Below are positions 24,701-33,401 of a stretch of 54,974 nt of DNA, piece by piece. The stretch is from Chitinophagaceae bacterium (GTDB taxonomy: Bacteria; Bacteroidota; Bacteroidia; Chitinophagales; Chitinophagaceae). The stretch covers positions 1-54,974 of the forward strand of contig JAICXX010000021.1 in assembly GCA_025934485.1 (NCBI GenBank), given 5' to 3'. Each line of letters begins with the position of its first letter. The stretch's first letter is position 1. The notes under the pieces are model-generated. The model saw nothing but the letters and a program-made list of their open reading frames with translations, searched no databases and was not told the DNA's origin. Position numbers and translations under genes: made by a program.

Positions 24701-25734
24701 ACGACATGCCTATCACCGTACGACGCTCCATCGAGCTGCTCGGACTATTTGTTGCGGGGTTTATCGTAAGAGCCGGAAGTCATATCCTTATGCCCTTGCT
24801 GCTCGCCTTTTTTATTGCCATCCTGCTGGTACCATTGGTTAGGTTCTTCCGGCAAAGGAGGGTGCCGGAAATTGTTGCGATCTTTTTGCCGATCTGTTGC
24901 GTTACCGTTTTTGCGGGCGGCGTCGGTTGGCTGTTCTATGGTCAGCTTGCGTCGCTGGCAAAGGATCTGCCGGTTATCGGCGATAATGTCACCCGGCTGC
25001 TCGACAGGCTGAGCATCTGGATAAGCCATGTCTTTGGCTATTCCGCCGACGAGCAATTGCAGATCATCAACCAAAACAGCGGCAGGTTCCTCGGTTACGC
25101 CGAAGGTGCTGTGAGACAGCTGGCCAGTTCCCTTTCCGGCTGGTTCGTCTTTTTCGGCCTTTTGCCGGTATACGTCTTTTTCATCCTGCTCTACAGGTCG
25201 ATCTTTGTGAAATTCGTGCATATGTCGGTCAAAAACCGCGGCGAGCGGGAAGCGACTGCGGTGATCAGGCTGCTCGAAAAGGTGGTAAAACGGTATCTGC
25301 TGGGGCTCTTGATCCAGTTCGGCTATATGATTTTCCTGCTGGGTGGCCTGCTGTCGATCGTGGGCATAAAGCATGGATGGCTCATAGGTATTTTATTCGC
25401 TTTCCTGAATCTTATTCCTTACCTGGGCCCCCTTATCGGCAATATACTTGGAGTCGCAATCGTCTTCACATCCTCGAACAGCATGTGGGACGCGTTCCTC
25501 GTCTTTACCACCATTACCATCGTTCAGTTCCTCGACAACAATATCCTCATGCCGCGCATCGTAGGCTCCCAGGTAAAGCTCAATGCCCTGGTTTCGATCG
25601 TAGGCATCTTTATCGGCGGCTCCCTGGCGGGCATCTCCGGGATGTTCCTGGCGATGCCTGTGATGGCGGTGATGAAACTTTTGTTCGATCACTCGGTGGG
25701 TTTTCGCAACTGGGGCGTCTTATTGGGCGAATAG
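24697..25734 (+). CDS. AI-2E family transporter (TqsA/PerM-like)
   Basis: A 345-residue membrane protein with about eight hydrophobic segments, among them HILMPLLLAFFIAILLVPLV and LLIQFGYMIFLLGGLLSIVG. The conserved loop HGWLIGILFAFLNLIPYLGP identifies the AI-2E exporter family, and the end FLAMPVMAVMKLLFDH agrees. Members export signalling molecules, Na+ or Li+, or act in osmotic stress; the cargo here is unknown. Coupled to the preceding small exported protein by a 4-bp overlap. Confidence 0.9.
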   Translation: MNDMPITVRRSIELLGLFVAGFIVRAGSHILMPLLLAFFIAILLVPLVRFFRQRRVPEIVAIFLPICCVTVFAGGVGWLFYGQLASLAKDLPVIGDNVTRLLDRLSIWISHVFGYSADEQLQIINQNSGRFLGYAEGAVRQLASSLSGWFVFFGLLPVYVFFILLYRSIFVKFVHMSVKNRGEREATAVIRLLEKVVKRYLLGLLIQFGYMIFLLGGLLSIVGIKHGWLIGILFAFLNLIPYLGPLIGNILGVAIVFTSSNSMWDAFLVFTTITIVQFLDNNILMPRIVGSQVKLNALVSIVGIFIGGSLAGISGMFLAMPVMAVMKLLFDHSVGFRNWGVLLGE

Positions 25735-25746
25735 CGGCCGGTGCCT

Positions 25747-25760
25747 ATGATACATATCAT
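25747..25760. promoter_or_regulatory. Crp/Fnr-type palindrome upstream of the usp-ATPase-usp operon
   Basis: ATGATACATATCAT has perfect 5-bp arms (ATGAT/ATCAT). Its centre lies 73 bp upstream of the usp start at 25827. Confidence 0.65.
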
Positions 25761-25826
25761 GTCGATAGTTGCCTTTCGTCATGATGCGGGTTCAAGAGCT
25801 TCATTAGCTTAGCCGAAAACAAGCAT

Positions 25827-26681
25827 ATGAAACCGATAATTCCCATAGTCGTTGCGGTGGATTTTACGGAGCGCGCGCGTAGCGCGGCAAACTATGCCGC
25901 GGATATGGCGCTGGCCACCGAATCGGACCTCCATGTCTTCCATGCCGTACAGATCCCCATGTCCCCGGCAGACGCGCCGCTGGGCTATGTTTTCGAGCAG
26001 GTGATGGAGAGCGCAAAGAACTCGCTGGAGAAATGGGCGGAAGAATTGAGAGAACGGACAAAGAACCAGGTGACGGTGTCGACGGTGCTGGAAGTCGGTG
26101 GCTTGCCGCTTCAGCTCCAGGCCGCATGCGACCGGCTGAAGCCTTTTGTAGTAGTGATGGGTGGTCCGGGGGATGTCTACGAACGGCTGCTGGGCGGCGG
26201 CGGATCGCTTTACGCAGTGCGACATCTGCCTTACCCCGTGCTCGTGGTGCCCCAAGGCAGCACGTTCCACGCGATCCGCAAGGTGGCGATGGCTTGCGAG
26301 CTTAAGGAATTGCAGGATGGCATGCCGGTCTCACGGGCATTTCTGCGGGAGCTGCAACAGCTCTTTGCCGCGCATTTCGATATCCTCAATGTGAAGACGG
26401 CTACCAAAAGCAGCGCCGACAAAGAGGTATTCGAACTATATCACTGGAAGGAGTCGCTCGAAGATGTAACGCCGGCTTTGCATTTCGTGAAGGCCGGCAC
26501 AGTGGAAGAAGGCATTATGCGTTATCTGGAGGAACAGAACGTGGACTGGCTTATGGTCTTCCCCAGGCGCCATGGGCTGCTCGAATTTCATCGCAGCCAG
26601 TCGAAACGTATCGTGATGCATTGCCCGGTTCCGGTGCTCAGCATATGCGAGCCGGCATTGGTACAAACCCCGGCACATTAA
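25827..26681 (+). CDS. Universal stress protein, two-domain UspA type
   Basis: A 284-residue tandem Usp protein. It starts MKPIIPIVVAVDFTERARSA and has YPVLVVPQGSTFHAIRKVAM at the domain junction. The second half carries QQLFAAHFDILNV and DWLMVFPRRHGLLEFHRSQS, nearly the same as in the 33436-34092 and 13927-14745 genes. There is no clear G-x2-G-x9-G-S loop. It is the first gene of a three-gene unit with a P-type ATPase (10-bp gap) and another Usp. Confidence 0.9.
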   Translation: MKPIIPIVVAVDFTERARSAANYAADMALATESDLHVFHAVQIPMSPADAPLGYVFEQVMESAKNSLEKWAEELRERTKNQVTVSTVLEVGGLPLQLQAACDRLKPFVVVMGGPGDVYERLLGGGGSLYAVRHLPYPVLVVPQGSTFHAIRKVAMACELKELQDGMPVSRAFLRELQQLFAAHFDILNVKTATKSSADKEVFELYHWKESLEDVTPALHFVKAGTVEEGIMRYLEEQNVDWLMVFPRRHGLLEFHRSQSKRIVMHCPVPVLSICEPALVQTPAH

Positions 26682-26691
26682 AATCCGGATC

Positions 26692-29178
26692 ATGGTGGCA
26701 TCCCCAAACACAGCGTCCCCGGGTCTGCGAGAGGAAGAAGCAGACTTGCGGCGCAAACAATATGGCCGCAATGAGTTTTCCGCCAGTAGAAAAAAGAGCG
26801 GGTTAAGGACGATCGCGGATATTTTGCGCGAGCCGATGTTCATTCTGCTTCTGCTCTCCTGCACTCTATATTTTATTCTCGGCGAGCCCGGCGAGGGAAT
26901 ATTGATGCTTGTTGCCATGTTATTCGTCGCCGCCATATCCTGGTACCAGGAGATAAAGAGTACGCATGCGTTGGAGGCGCTCCGGCAACTTACCCAGCCC
27001 GGGGTCGTGGTGATCAGGGACGGCCGGGAGCGCGTGATCTCTTCCGGTGAGCTGGTGCCCGGGGATGTGATGATCGTCGAAGAGGGTAGCCTCGTGCCCG
27101 CCGACGCGACCATCCTGGAATCAAACGATCTGAGCGTGAACGAGTCGATCCTCACCGGCGAATCGGCGCCGGTAGAAAGGGTGGCCGATGGAGACAGGCG
27201 GCTGTTTCAGGGCACGACCGTGAATTCCGGCCGGTGTACGGCCAGGGTAACGGCGACGGGCAACAATACGGAATTGGGCAGGCTGGGAAGATCCATAACT
27301 TTCACCAGCCCCACCAAGACACTGTTACAAAAACAGATCACGCATATCGTGCAGGTGATGGCTTTGATCGGCGGGGTCATCTTCGCGGCCGTCTGGCTAT
27401 TGAACTATGTTCATACGAGCGAAGTCCTGACCAGCCTGCTGTTTGCACTTACTTTGGCCATGGCCATCATTCCGGAAGAGATCCCCGTGGCTTTTTCGTC
27501 CTTTATGGCCCTGGGAGCGTACCGAATGGCGCGCCTGGGCATCATCACCCGGAAGCCCGCTACCATCGAGAACCTCGGACGCGTGAGCCTGATCTGTCTG
27601 GACAAGACGGGGACGATCACCGAGAACCGGATGAAGGTAGTGAGCGTCTATAGCTATGACCGGGATAAGGTCGAGGATGACACCACGACGGCAGGCGAGC
27701 CGCTGTATATTGCCCGCCTGGCCAGCGAGCGCTCGCCGTTCGATGCGATGGAAAAAGCCATCGTCGAGGCCTATGAAGACTCGACACCCGGGCGGGGGGC
27801 GCTGCCGGACATGGTGCATGAATATCCGCTGGCCGGCCGGCCGCCCCTCATGACCCATGTATACCCGGGCCCCGACGGGCACATCGTTGCCGGTAAAGGC
27901 GCCCCCGAACGGGTGCTGAAGGTCTGCCGGCTGGATGGCGACGCCGTGCGGCACATCATGGAGATCGTCGCGAAGCTGGCTTCCTTCGGCCACCGCGTGT
28001 TGGGCATTTGCACGGCGGGACATCACGGCGAAAGCTATCCCGCCGACCAGGACGATTTCGCCTGGCGGTTCGTCGGCCTGGTGGCATTATATGATCCCCC
28101 CAAAGCCGGCGTCCGGGCGGAGTTTGAGCGCTGGCGGCGTGCGGGGATCAAGATCAGGCTGGTTACCGGGGATTTCAGGGAGACGGCGCAACACATAGCC
28201 CAGCAGGTGGGATTGCAAGATACCGGGGAGGTGATCACGGGAGACCAGGTCATCGGGGCGGCGCAGGCCGAACTCGCGCAGCTCGCGGCAACATCCACAG
28301 TCTTTGCGCGGATGTTTCCGGAAGCAAAACTCAAGCTCGTGGAGACGCTCTCAGCCGCGGGCGAGATCGTAGCGATGGTGGGCGACGGCGTGAACGACGG
28401 GCCGGCGCTGAAGGCCGCCCATATCGGCATTGCAATGGGTGGAAAAGGAACCGAGATCGCTCGCCAGGCGGCGGACCTCGTCCTCACCGACGACAAGCTG
28501 GAACGCATCACCGAAGCCATCCGCCAGGGCCGAAAGATCTATTACAATCTCAAGAAAGCCGTCCGCTATATCTTCTCGATCCATATTCCGCTTCTGCTCG
28601 TGGCGACCCTGCCGGTGGTCCTCAACTGGGCCTATCCGAATATCTTCACTCCCGTGCACATCATCTTTTTCGAGCTGATAATGGGACCTACCTGCTCGGT
28701 GTTCTTCGAGAACGAGCCCGTTGAGCCGGGTATAATGACCCGGCCGCCCCGGCAACGCGATGAGGCGCTGTTTTCGGCGAGGGAACTAGGTTTTAGTTTC
28801 CTGCAGGGGGCGATCATCGCCGGCGGCATCCTCTTGCTTTATCACTATTTTATGACGCATGGGTATCCCTTACCCTATGTCCGGGCAATGGTCTTTTTAT
28901 CATTGATAACCGTGAACCTGACGTTGACGTTCACCGGGCGGTCCCTCGATGAGAACCTCGCCAAGACCCTGCGTTACCGCAATAACCTTGTACCATACCT
29001 TATAGGGGTGTCGATACTGTTCCTGGTCGGCGTAATGGCCATTCCCGTCTTACGCGGACTCTTCGGCTTGCAGCTTTTACGCGGCACACATTATTTGCTC
29101 TGCCTGGCGACCGCGATCGTGGTCACCTTGTGGTTCGAAGGATATAAGACCTTAACAAAAAAAAATAAACCATTATGA
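26692..29178 (+). CDS. P-type cation-translocating ATPase (P2-type)
   Basis: An 828-residue pump. It has the actuator motif ILTGESAPVE, the phosphorylation site Asp304 in CLDKTGTIT, nucleotide-domain KGAPERV, and hinge MVGDGVNDGPALKAA. The ion-site helix 4 reads IPEEIPVAF, and helix 6 ELIMGPTCSVFFENEP. These belong to the Ca2+/Mn2+-like P2A relatives with PEE in place of PEG; the ion cannot be fixed from sequence. The N-terminus begins at the SPGLREEEADLRRKQYGRNE cation-ATPase domain. Sandwiched between two Usp genes, and overlaps the second by 4 bp. Confidence 0.9.
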   Translation: MVASPNTASPGLREEEADLRRKQYGRNEFSASRKKSGLRTIADILREPMFILLLLSCTLYFILGEPGEGILMLVAMLFVAAISWYQEIKSTHALEALRQLTQPGVVVIRDGRERVISSGELVPGDVMIVEEGSLVPADATILESNDLSVNESILTGESAPVERVADGDRRLFQGTTVNSGRCTARVTATGNNTELGRLGRSITFTSPTKTLLQKQITHIVQVMALIGGVIFAAVWLLNYVHTSEVLTSLLFALTLAMAIIPEEIPVAFSSFMALGAYRMARLGIITRKPATIENLGRVSLICLDKTGTITENRMKVVSVYSYDRDKVEDDTTTAGEPLYIARLASERSPFDAMEKAIVEAYEDSTPGRGALPDMVHEYPLAGRPPLMTHVYPGPDGHIVAGKGAPERVLKVCRLDGDAVRHIMEIVAKLASFGHRVLGICTAGHHGESYPADQDDFAWRFVGLVALYDPPKAGVRAEFERWRRAGIKIRLVTGDFRETAQHIAQQVGLQDTGEVITGDQVIGAAQAELAQLAATSTVFARMFPEAKLKLVETLSAAGEIVAMVGDGVNDGPALKAAHIGIAMGGKGTEIARQAADLVLTDDKLERITEAIRQGRKIYYNLKKAVRYIFSIHIPLLLVATLPVVLNWAYPNIFTPVHIIFFELIMGPTCSVFFENEPVEPGIMTRPPRQRDEALFSARELGFSFLQGAIIAGGILLLYHYFMTHGYPLPYVRAMVFLSLITVNLTLTFTGRSLDENLAKTLRYRNNLVPYLIGVSILFLVGVMAIPVLRGLFGLQLLRGTHYLLCLATAIVVTLWFEGYKTLTKKNKPL

Positions 29179-30026
29179 AAAAGTCAATGACGATTCTCGT
29201 CCCCACGGATTTTTCCCCGGCTTCGCGCACGGGCATCCGATTTGCCATCCAGTGGGCGCGTCAGCAAAAGTCGAAGCTGATCCTCGCAAATGTGTTGAAC
29301 ATTGTGAGAATGACGCGCTGGAGCCCCGGCCAGTACGAGGCCTTCGTGCAGGAACAGCGCCGGACAACCCTGGATGCGCTGCGCCGGCTCGCGGCGGAAG
29401 TATGCCGCCAGATGGATTTCCGGCGCCAGGATATGTCCACCGTATTAATTGACGGGTTGAGTGCCGACATAAGCCTGCAGGATTACTGTAAAAGCCGGCC
29501 GGACATCGACATGATCTGTATGGGTACCAGGGGAGCAGGTCGCATCAGGAAACTGCTGGGGACCCATACCGGCAATCTTATCCGCCACAGCGACATTCCC
29601 GTGATCGCAGTCCCGGCAGCTTACCGCGCCAAATCCATCAAAAATATCCTGTATGCCTCCGATCTGGCAGCCCAGGGTCCCGAACTCAAGGACGTGGTCG
29701 ATATAGCACGCGGGCTAAAAGCTGCGCTATCCATATCGCACATTACCTGGTCCACCGACACAGTGCTCGATACCTCCTTCATGAACAAGGTCTGGTCGAA
29801 GCAATACGGCTATCCCGTTAAAATGCACTACGACGAGGCCGACTCATCCATTTCGGTGACCGGCAATTTGAAAAGCGTTATTCGCCGGCGTAAGCCTTCG
29901 CTGGTTGTGCTATTCACCCACCACGACCGCTCGGGAATACAGCGCCTCCTGTTCCCCAGCGAGGCCGAGAGCCTGAGCTTTATCACTACAGTGCCGCTGC
30001 TGGTTTTAGGGAAACCTCATTCGTAA
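29175..30026 (+). CDS. Universal stress protein, two-domain, ATP-binding type
   Basis: A 283-residue Usp. The first domain begins MTILVPTDFSPASRTGIRFA and has the full ATP-binding loop GTRGAGRIRKLLGTHTGNLI (G-x2-G-x9-G-x). The second domain starts KSIKNILYASDLAAQGPEL and ends SFITTVPLLVLGKPHS. Its sequence is clearly different from the UspA in front of the ATPase, so the operon carries one member of each of two subfamilies. The start overlaps the ATPase stop (ATGA), and the 3' end overlaps the convergent chimera by 10 bp. Confidence 0.9.
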   Translation: MKKSMTILVPTDFSPASRTGIRFAIQWARQQKSKLILANVLNIVRMTRWSPGQYEAFVQEQRRTTLDALRRLAAEVCRQMDFRRQDMSTVLIDGLSADISLQDYCKSRPDIDMICMGTRGAGRIRKLLGTHTGNLIRHSDIPVIAVPAAYRAKSIKNILYASDLAAQGPELKDVVDIARGLKAALSISHITWSTDTVLDTSFMNKVWSKQYGYPVKMHYDEADSSISVTGNLKSVIRRRKPSLVVLFTHHDRSGIQRLLFPSEAESLSFITTVPLLVLGKPHS

Positions 30027-30580
30027 TGTAAGGCCTCGATGGGGTCGAGGCCCGAGGCTTTTTGCGCAGGATACCAGCCGAAGAAGATGCCGGTGAGCGC
30101 ACACACCAGGAACGAGAGGATGATGGAAGAATCCATGATCAGCGTCGGCCAGTGCAGGAACAAGGTGACCAGCCGGGTGGCGGTGATGCCCAGCAGCACC
30201 CCGATGAGGCCACCCGTGACGCTTATCAGGATAGCTTCGATAGATAGATTGAAAACCGTCCAGGAGGAACCCAGACTGTAGCCGCTGGTGAAGTTGTTCG
30301 ACGAACCCGTTCCGGCGATCTCCGCGTTGGCGCCATTGCTATGCACGTAGGTTTGCGTCATGCCACCGTTAAGACTGGGATACATCGCAGCCTTTGCCTG
30401 TAGCAGCGTTTCCTTGCTGATCTCCTGGCTCAGGCGGAGCGTGTTCAACTGGATATTGTTCGTCTTGGCATAATCGAGACAGCGCTGCAGGTCCCATTGA
30501 TCGCCGGCCCCCTGCGCCGCGCAGCGGCAGCACATTCCATAAAGCATGATGCCGAAAAGCATGCCTTTTCCTCTTGTCAT
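30017..30580 (-). CDS. In-frame chimera: TolC N-terminus fused to MacB/FtsX C-terminus
   Basis: A 187-residue frame joins two unrelated families. Residues ~1-112 are the beginning of a TolC-like outer-membrane efflux protein: signal peptide, QWDLQRCLDYAKTNNIQLNT, LLQAKAAMYPSLNGGM and SSNNFTSGYSLGSSWTVFN. From ~113 it is the end of an ABC-type MacB permease: LSIEAILISVTGGLIGVLLG, then a second membrane span and the C-terminal PAQKASGLDPIEALHYE. The missing part equals most of tolC, any genes between, and most of macB. Probably the scar of one deletion across an efflux operon; whether the product is made or useful is unknown. A palindrome lies 74 bp upstream of the ATG. Confidence 0.8.
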   Translation of the reverse strand: MTRGKGMLFGIMLYGMCCRCAAQGAGDQWDLQRCLDYAKTNNIQLNTLRLSQEISKETLLQAKAAMYPSLNGGMTQTYVHSNGANAEIAGTGSSNNFTSGYSLGSSWTVFNLSIEAILISVTGGLIGVLLGITATRLVTLFLHWPTLIMDSSIILSFLVCALTGIFFGWYPAQKASGLDPIEALHYE

Positions 30581-30647
30581 TACAACTAATTTTGGCTAAG
30601 CTAGTATACCCGGCTTCACCGCGGTATGACGCGGATTAGCTCCGGCG

Positions 30648-30661
30648 CTGATAAGCATCAC
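30648..30661. promoter_or_regulatory. Crp/Fnr-type palindrome upstream of the TolC-MacB chimera
   Basis: CTGATAAGCATCAC matches TGAY-N4-RTCA; centre 74 bp upstream of the ATG at 30580. The promoter seems to have outlived the efflux operon. Confidence 0.55.
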
Positions 30662-30682
30662 CTTCGGTCGCGTGGCAGCTCG

Positions 30683-30711
30683 AAATAAAAGGCCGGATAG
30701 ACATCCGGCCT
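30683..30711 (-). terminator. Rho-independent terminator after tonB
   Basis: On the minus strand AGGCCGGAT, a 4-base loop and ATCCGGCCT form a perfect 9-bp hairpin followed by TTTATTT. It lies 24 bp after the TonB stop. Confidence 0.85.
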
Positions 30712-30734
30712 CGTGTCACATCATGCAAACCGAC

Positions 30735-31583
30735 CTATTGCTGCTCGAGTTTGAAGACCACAGGCTGCTTCTTATACGACTTGACCTGTCGCCCGTTTTG
30801 AATGGCCGGGATCCATTTTCCGCTCTGCCGGATAACCCTTATAGCTTCTTCACGCAGTCCGCCGTTCCCGGGCCCGCTGACGGCCTCCACATCGCTCACA
30901 TTGCCGTCTTTATCCACAATGAACTGTACGACCACGGTACCCTGGATCTCATTGCTGATGGCATCCTCGGGATACCGAAAATTCTTATTTAGATAACGCA
31001 GCCAGGCGGCGGCGCCCCCGGGATACATCGATTCGATCTCAACCTTGGTGAAGGTTTGATTATAGTCCGTCTCATCGCGGTTGCTGGCGGGAGGCCCTAC
31101 GATGCCTTTTCCTGCATCACTCACGGGCGGCGCTACCACCCCTTCGTCCTTTACCCCTTCCTGGTTGATGGCGCCGATCTTCGCTTCTTCCAGCTTCGCT
31201 ATTTCTGGTGGTTTTTCCTCCGCTTTGACCTCATTGTCCCTGACGATCCTGGGTGGGGTGAACCGGGTGATCTCGATCTTCTGAACCATTGCTTTGGGGG
31301 GTGGGGGAGGGGGCAGCGGTTCTACCTTTTTCTCCTCGCGGACCTCTTCCAGCTGTACATCGACAACGGACATCATTTGCTTTTGTGCTCTGCCGCCGCC
31401 GCCGAAGTGTCGTACAACGTAGTCGGCGGCAAATAACGAACCGGTAATCGCGGCCACGCTCATCAAACTCCAGAAAAGCCGCATATTGTAACCTTTCCGA
31501 AGCTGATAGGCGCCGTATTCTTTATTTCTCTTGTCGAATATGATATCCAACAAGTCGCTTTTAAGTATTTTACCTGCTTCCAT
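30735..31583 (-). CDS. TonB energy transducer
   Basis: A 282-residue TonB protein. The cytoplasmic start MEAGKILKSDLLDIIFDKRN and EYGAYQLRKGYNMRLFWSLM precede one membrane span (~36-54). A Pro/Glu-rich spacer includes EPLPPPPPPKAMVQ. The C-terminal TonB fold holds YPGGAAAWLRYLNKNFRYPE, GTVVVQFIVDKDGNVSDVEA and the end KSYKKQPVVFKLEQQ. ATG 31583 begins the conserved opening; the frame runs on upstream without similarity. No ExbB/ExbD genes lie beside it. A Crp/Fnr palindrome sits 58 bp upstream, hinting that outer-membrane energisation is adjusted by the same regulon. Confidence 0.9.
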   Translation of the reverse strand: MEAGKILKSDLLDIIFDKRNKEYGAYQLRKGYNMRLFWSLMSVAAITGSLFAADYVVRHFGGGGRAQKQMMSVVDVQLEEVREEKKVEPLPPPPPPKAMVQKIEITRFTPPRIVRDNEVKAEEKPPEIAKLEEAKIGAINQEGVKDEGVVAPPVSDAGKGIVGPPASNRDETDYNQTFTKVEIESMYPGGAAAWLRYLNKNFRYPEDAISNEIQGTVVVQFIVDKDGNVSDVEAVSGPGNGGLREEAIRVIRQSGKWIPAIQNGRQVKSYKKQPVVFKLEQQ

Positions 31584-31634
31584 GACGAGTATTTTAATGC
31601 AGTATAAAAATAGACCCGGCCGACCAGCATGTAT

Positions 31635-31648
31635 ATGACCTGGATCAT
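31635..31648. promoter_or_regulatory. Crp/Fnr-type palindrome upstream of tonB
   Basis: ATGACCTGGATCAT has ATGA/TCAT arms; centre 58 bp upstream of the tonB start at 31583. It overlaps the last few bases of the phosphorylase gene, so tonB has its own promoter. Confidence 0.6.
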
Positions 31649-33333
31649 TCGGGTCCCTGATCCTTGGAGATCCGGCTATTGGCGGCGGGGATATACAGCC
31701 GGTCATAATATTCAGCGGCCAGCCTGTTACTGTCAAAATAAGGTAGGATGTCGCGCATGCCGGCCATCACCATGGAACACCAGCGGCCGGGATCGTCATA
31801 GTAAAGCGGAATCACGGTTTTTTCCAGCAGATCATAAAGACTCGCAGCATCGGCAAAGTCCTGCTGATGATCCGGCAGCGAAGTATCGCCGGGCGGGATC
31901 ACGAAGCTATTGACCCTGTCTTTGGCGAATTCGGGGAACCAGCCGTCGGGCATGCCGATATTCAACGCGCCGTTCATGGCTGCCGTCATACCGCTTGTTC
32001 CGGAGGCCTCATGGGTAAGGCGGGGAAGATTTAGCCAGATATCGGCGCCCTGTTTCAGCTGTCTGCTTAGCCGCAGCTCATAGCCAACCAAAACCGAGCA
32101 GTTGGGATAGCCCTTGCAGATATTTACGAGATTGTCGAAATCGCCTATCGCGGCATAATCCATAGGATAGGGCTTGCCGGCCCAGATGAACTGGACTGGG
32201 TGCTGTTTGTTGGTGACGAGCCGATGGAACCGTTCGCGGTCCTCCAGCAGCAAGTCCGCGCGTTTATAGCCCGTGAAACGCTTCGCAAAGACAATGGTCA
32301 GGATCGCAGGGTCGTAGATCTCGCCGTTCTGATCCGCCACCACTTCGAAAAGTTGCCGTTTGCCTTCGTGTTTCTTCAGCCATACGCTTTGCGCATCCTG
32401 GCGATCGAGCGCCGCGTACATCTTCCCGTCCGCCCAATAACGATAATTTTGCGCATTGGTGATGGAGATCATGGGACAGATACCGGGATGATCTTTCCAC
32501 ATGACCTGCAATGTCTGCAGATGCAGCTTCGAGACGCCATTGGCCAGCCCCGCCAGCCGGAACGCCGTGAGGGTATGGTTGAGCTGGTTGTCTTCGATGC
32601 CGGACAGCCTGACCACGTCGGCCATTGGAAGCTCACCAAAGAACCCCATCTTCTCCAGCAGCGTGATCTCGTTCCGTGGATTGCCGCCATCTTCAGGGGT
32701 GTGATTGGTAAAGACAAGCCGCCGCTTCAATACCTTGACATCTTTCCATTTGCTATAGAGATAGAATGCCAACGGCAGACCATGTGATTCGTTGAGATGC
32801 CAGGTCTCGGGTTGCCAGCCCAGGGCCTCCAGGAGTTTGGCGCCCCCTACACCCAGCAGGATCGAGGCGGCGATCTTCGTTTCGGGATTGGGATCATACA
32901 GTTTGTGCGATATCGTGCGGGCGAGATAATCGTTCTCCGGTAAATCCGTGGTCAGGAGAAAAAGTGGAGCAGTGTTGAAGACCCCCGGTGGCAAATAGAA
33001 TGCAGTCACCCATACGTCGTGCCCCGAGATGCGGATGGTGAACCGGATATCGGTAGGCTGCAAAAACCCATATACTTTTTCTTCGAAAAGCACATCCATC
33101 GTCTGGTCGCTTTTACGCACCTGGTCATAATAACCATATTTCCATAAGATGCCGACTGCAGTCAGGTTCTGACGCAGCTCAAAGGCGCTTCTCAGGTGAG
33201 AGCCTGCAAGGAACCCCAACCCGCCGGCATAGAGTTTGAGCGGCTGATGGATGGCATATTCCATGCAGAAATACGCTACCCGCCGCGAATATTCGGGCGC
33301 AATGGGAAAGGGATGGGTAAAAGAAAACGACAT
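31645..33333 (-). CDS. Alpha-glucan phosphorylase-family (GT35) protein lacking the PLP lysine
   Basis: A 562-residue GT35-like protein. It starts VAYFCMEYAIHQPLKLYAGG, contains NESHGLPLAFYLY, FAKRFTGYKRADLLL and QFIWAGKPYPMDYAAIGDFD, and has HEASGTSGMTAAMNGALNIG where the pyridoxal-phosphate site should be. Phosphorylases have M-K at this point (EASGTSxMKxxxN), the Lys forming the PLP Schiff base; here it is Thr450 (codon ACG). It is shorter than classical GlgP, as expected for the alpha-glucan phosphorylase subfamily. It may be a non-PLP relative or inactive; phosphorolysis of glycogen should not be assumed. Confidence 0.82.
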   Translation of the reverse strand: MSFSFTHPFPIAPEYSRRVAYFCMEYAIHQPLKLYAGGLGFLAGSHLRSAFELRQNLTAVGILWKYGYYDQVRKSDQTMDVLFEEKVYGFLQPTDIRFTIRISGHDVWVTAFYLPPGVFNTAPLFLLTTDLPENDYLARTISHKLYDPNPETKIAASILLGVGGAKLLEALGWQPETWHLNESHGLPLAFYLYSKWKDVKVLKRRLVFTNHTPEDGGNPRNEITLLEKMGFFGELPMADVVRLSGIEDNQLNHTLTAFRLAGLANGVSKLHLQTLQVMWKDHPGICPMISITNAQNYRYWADGKMYAALDRQDAQSVWLKKHEGKRQLFEVVADQNGEIYDPAILTIVFAKRFTGYKRADLLLEDRERFHRLVTNKQHPVQFIWAGKPYPMDYAAIGDFDNLVNICKGYPNCSVLVGYELRLSRQLKQGADIWLNLPRLTHEASGTSGMTAAMNGALNIGMPDGWFPEFAKDRVNSFVIPPGDTSLPDHQQDFADAASLYDLLEKTVIPLYYDDPGRWCSMVMAGMRDILPYFDSNRLAAEYYDRLYIPAANSRISKDQGPE

Positions 33334-33366
33334 GCCGCAATTTCATACACCCGCCGCCGCCATCCC

Positions 33367-33380
33367 ATGACTGCTATCAG
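33367..33380. promoter_or_regulatory. Crp/Fnr-type palindrome between phosphorylase and truncated usp
   Basis: ATGACTGCTATCAG matches TGAY-N4-RTCA. The centre lies 40 bp from the phosphorylase start (33333) and 62 bp from the first Usp-like ATG on the plus strand (33436). Confidence 0.55.
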
Positions 33381-33401
33381 TCCGACAGCTAATTTGCGTC
33401 A

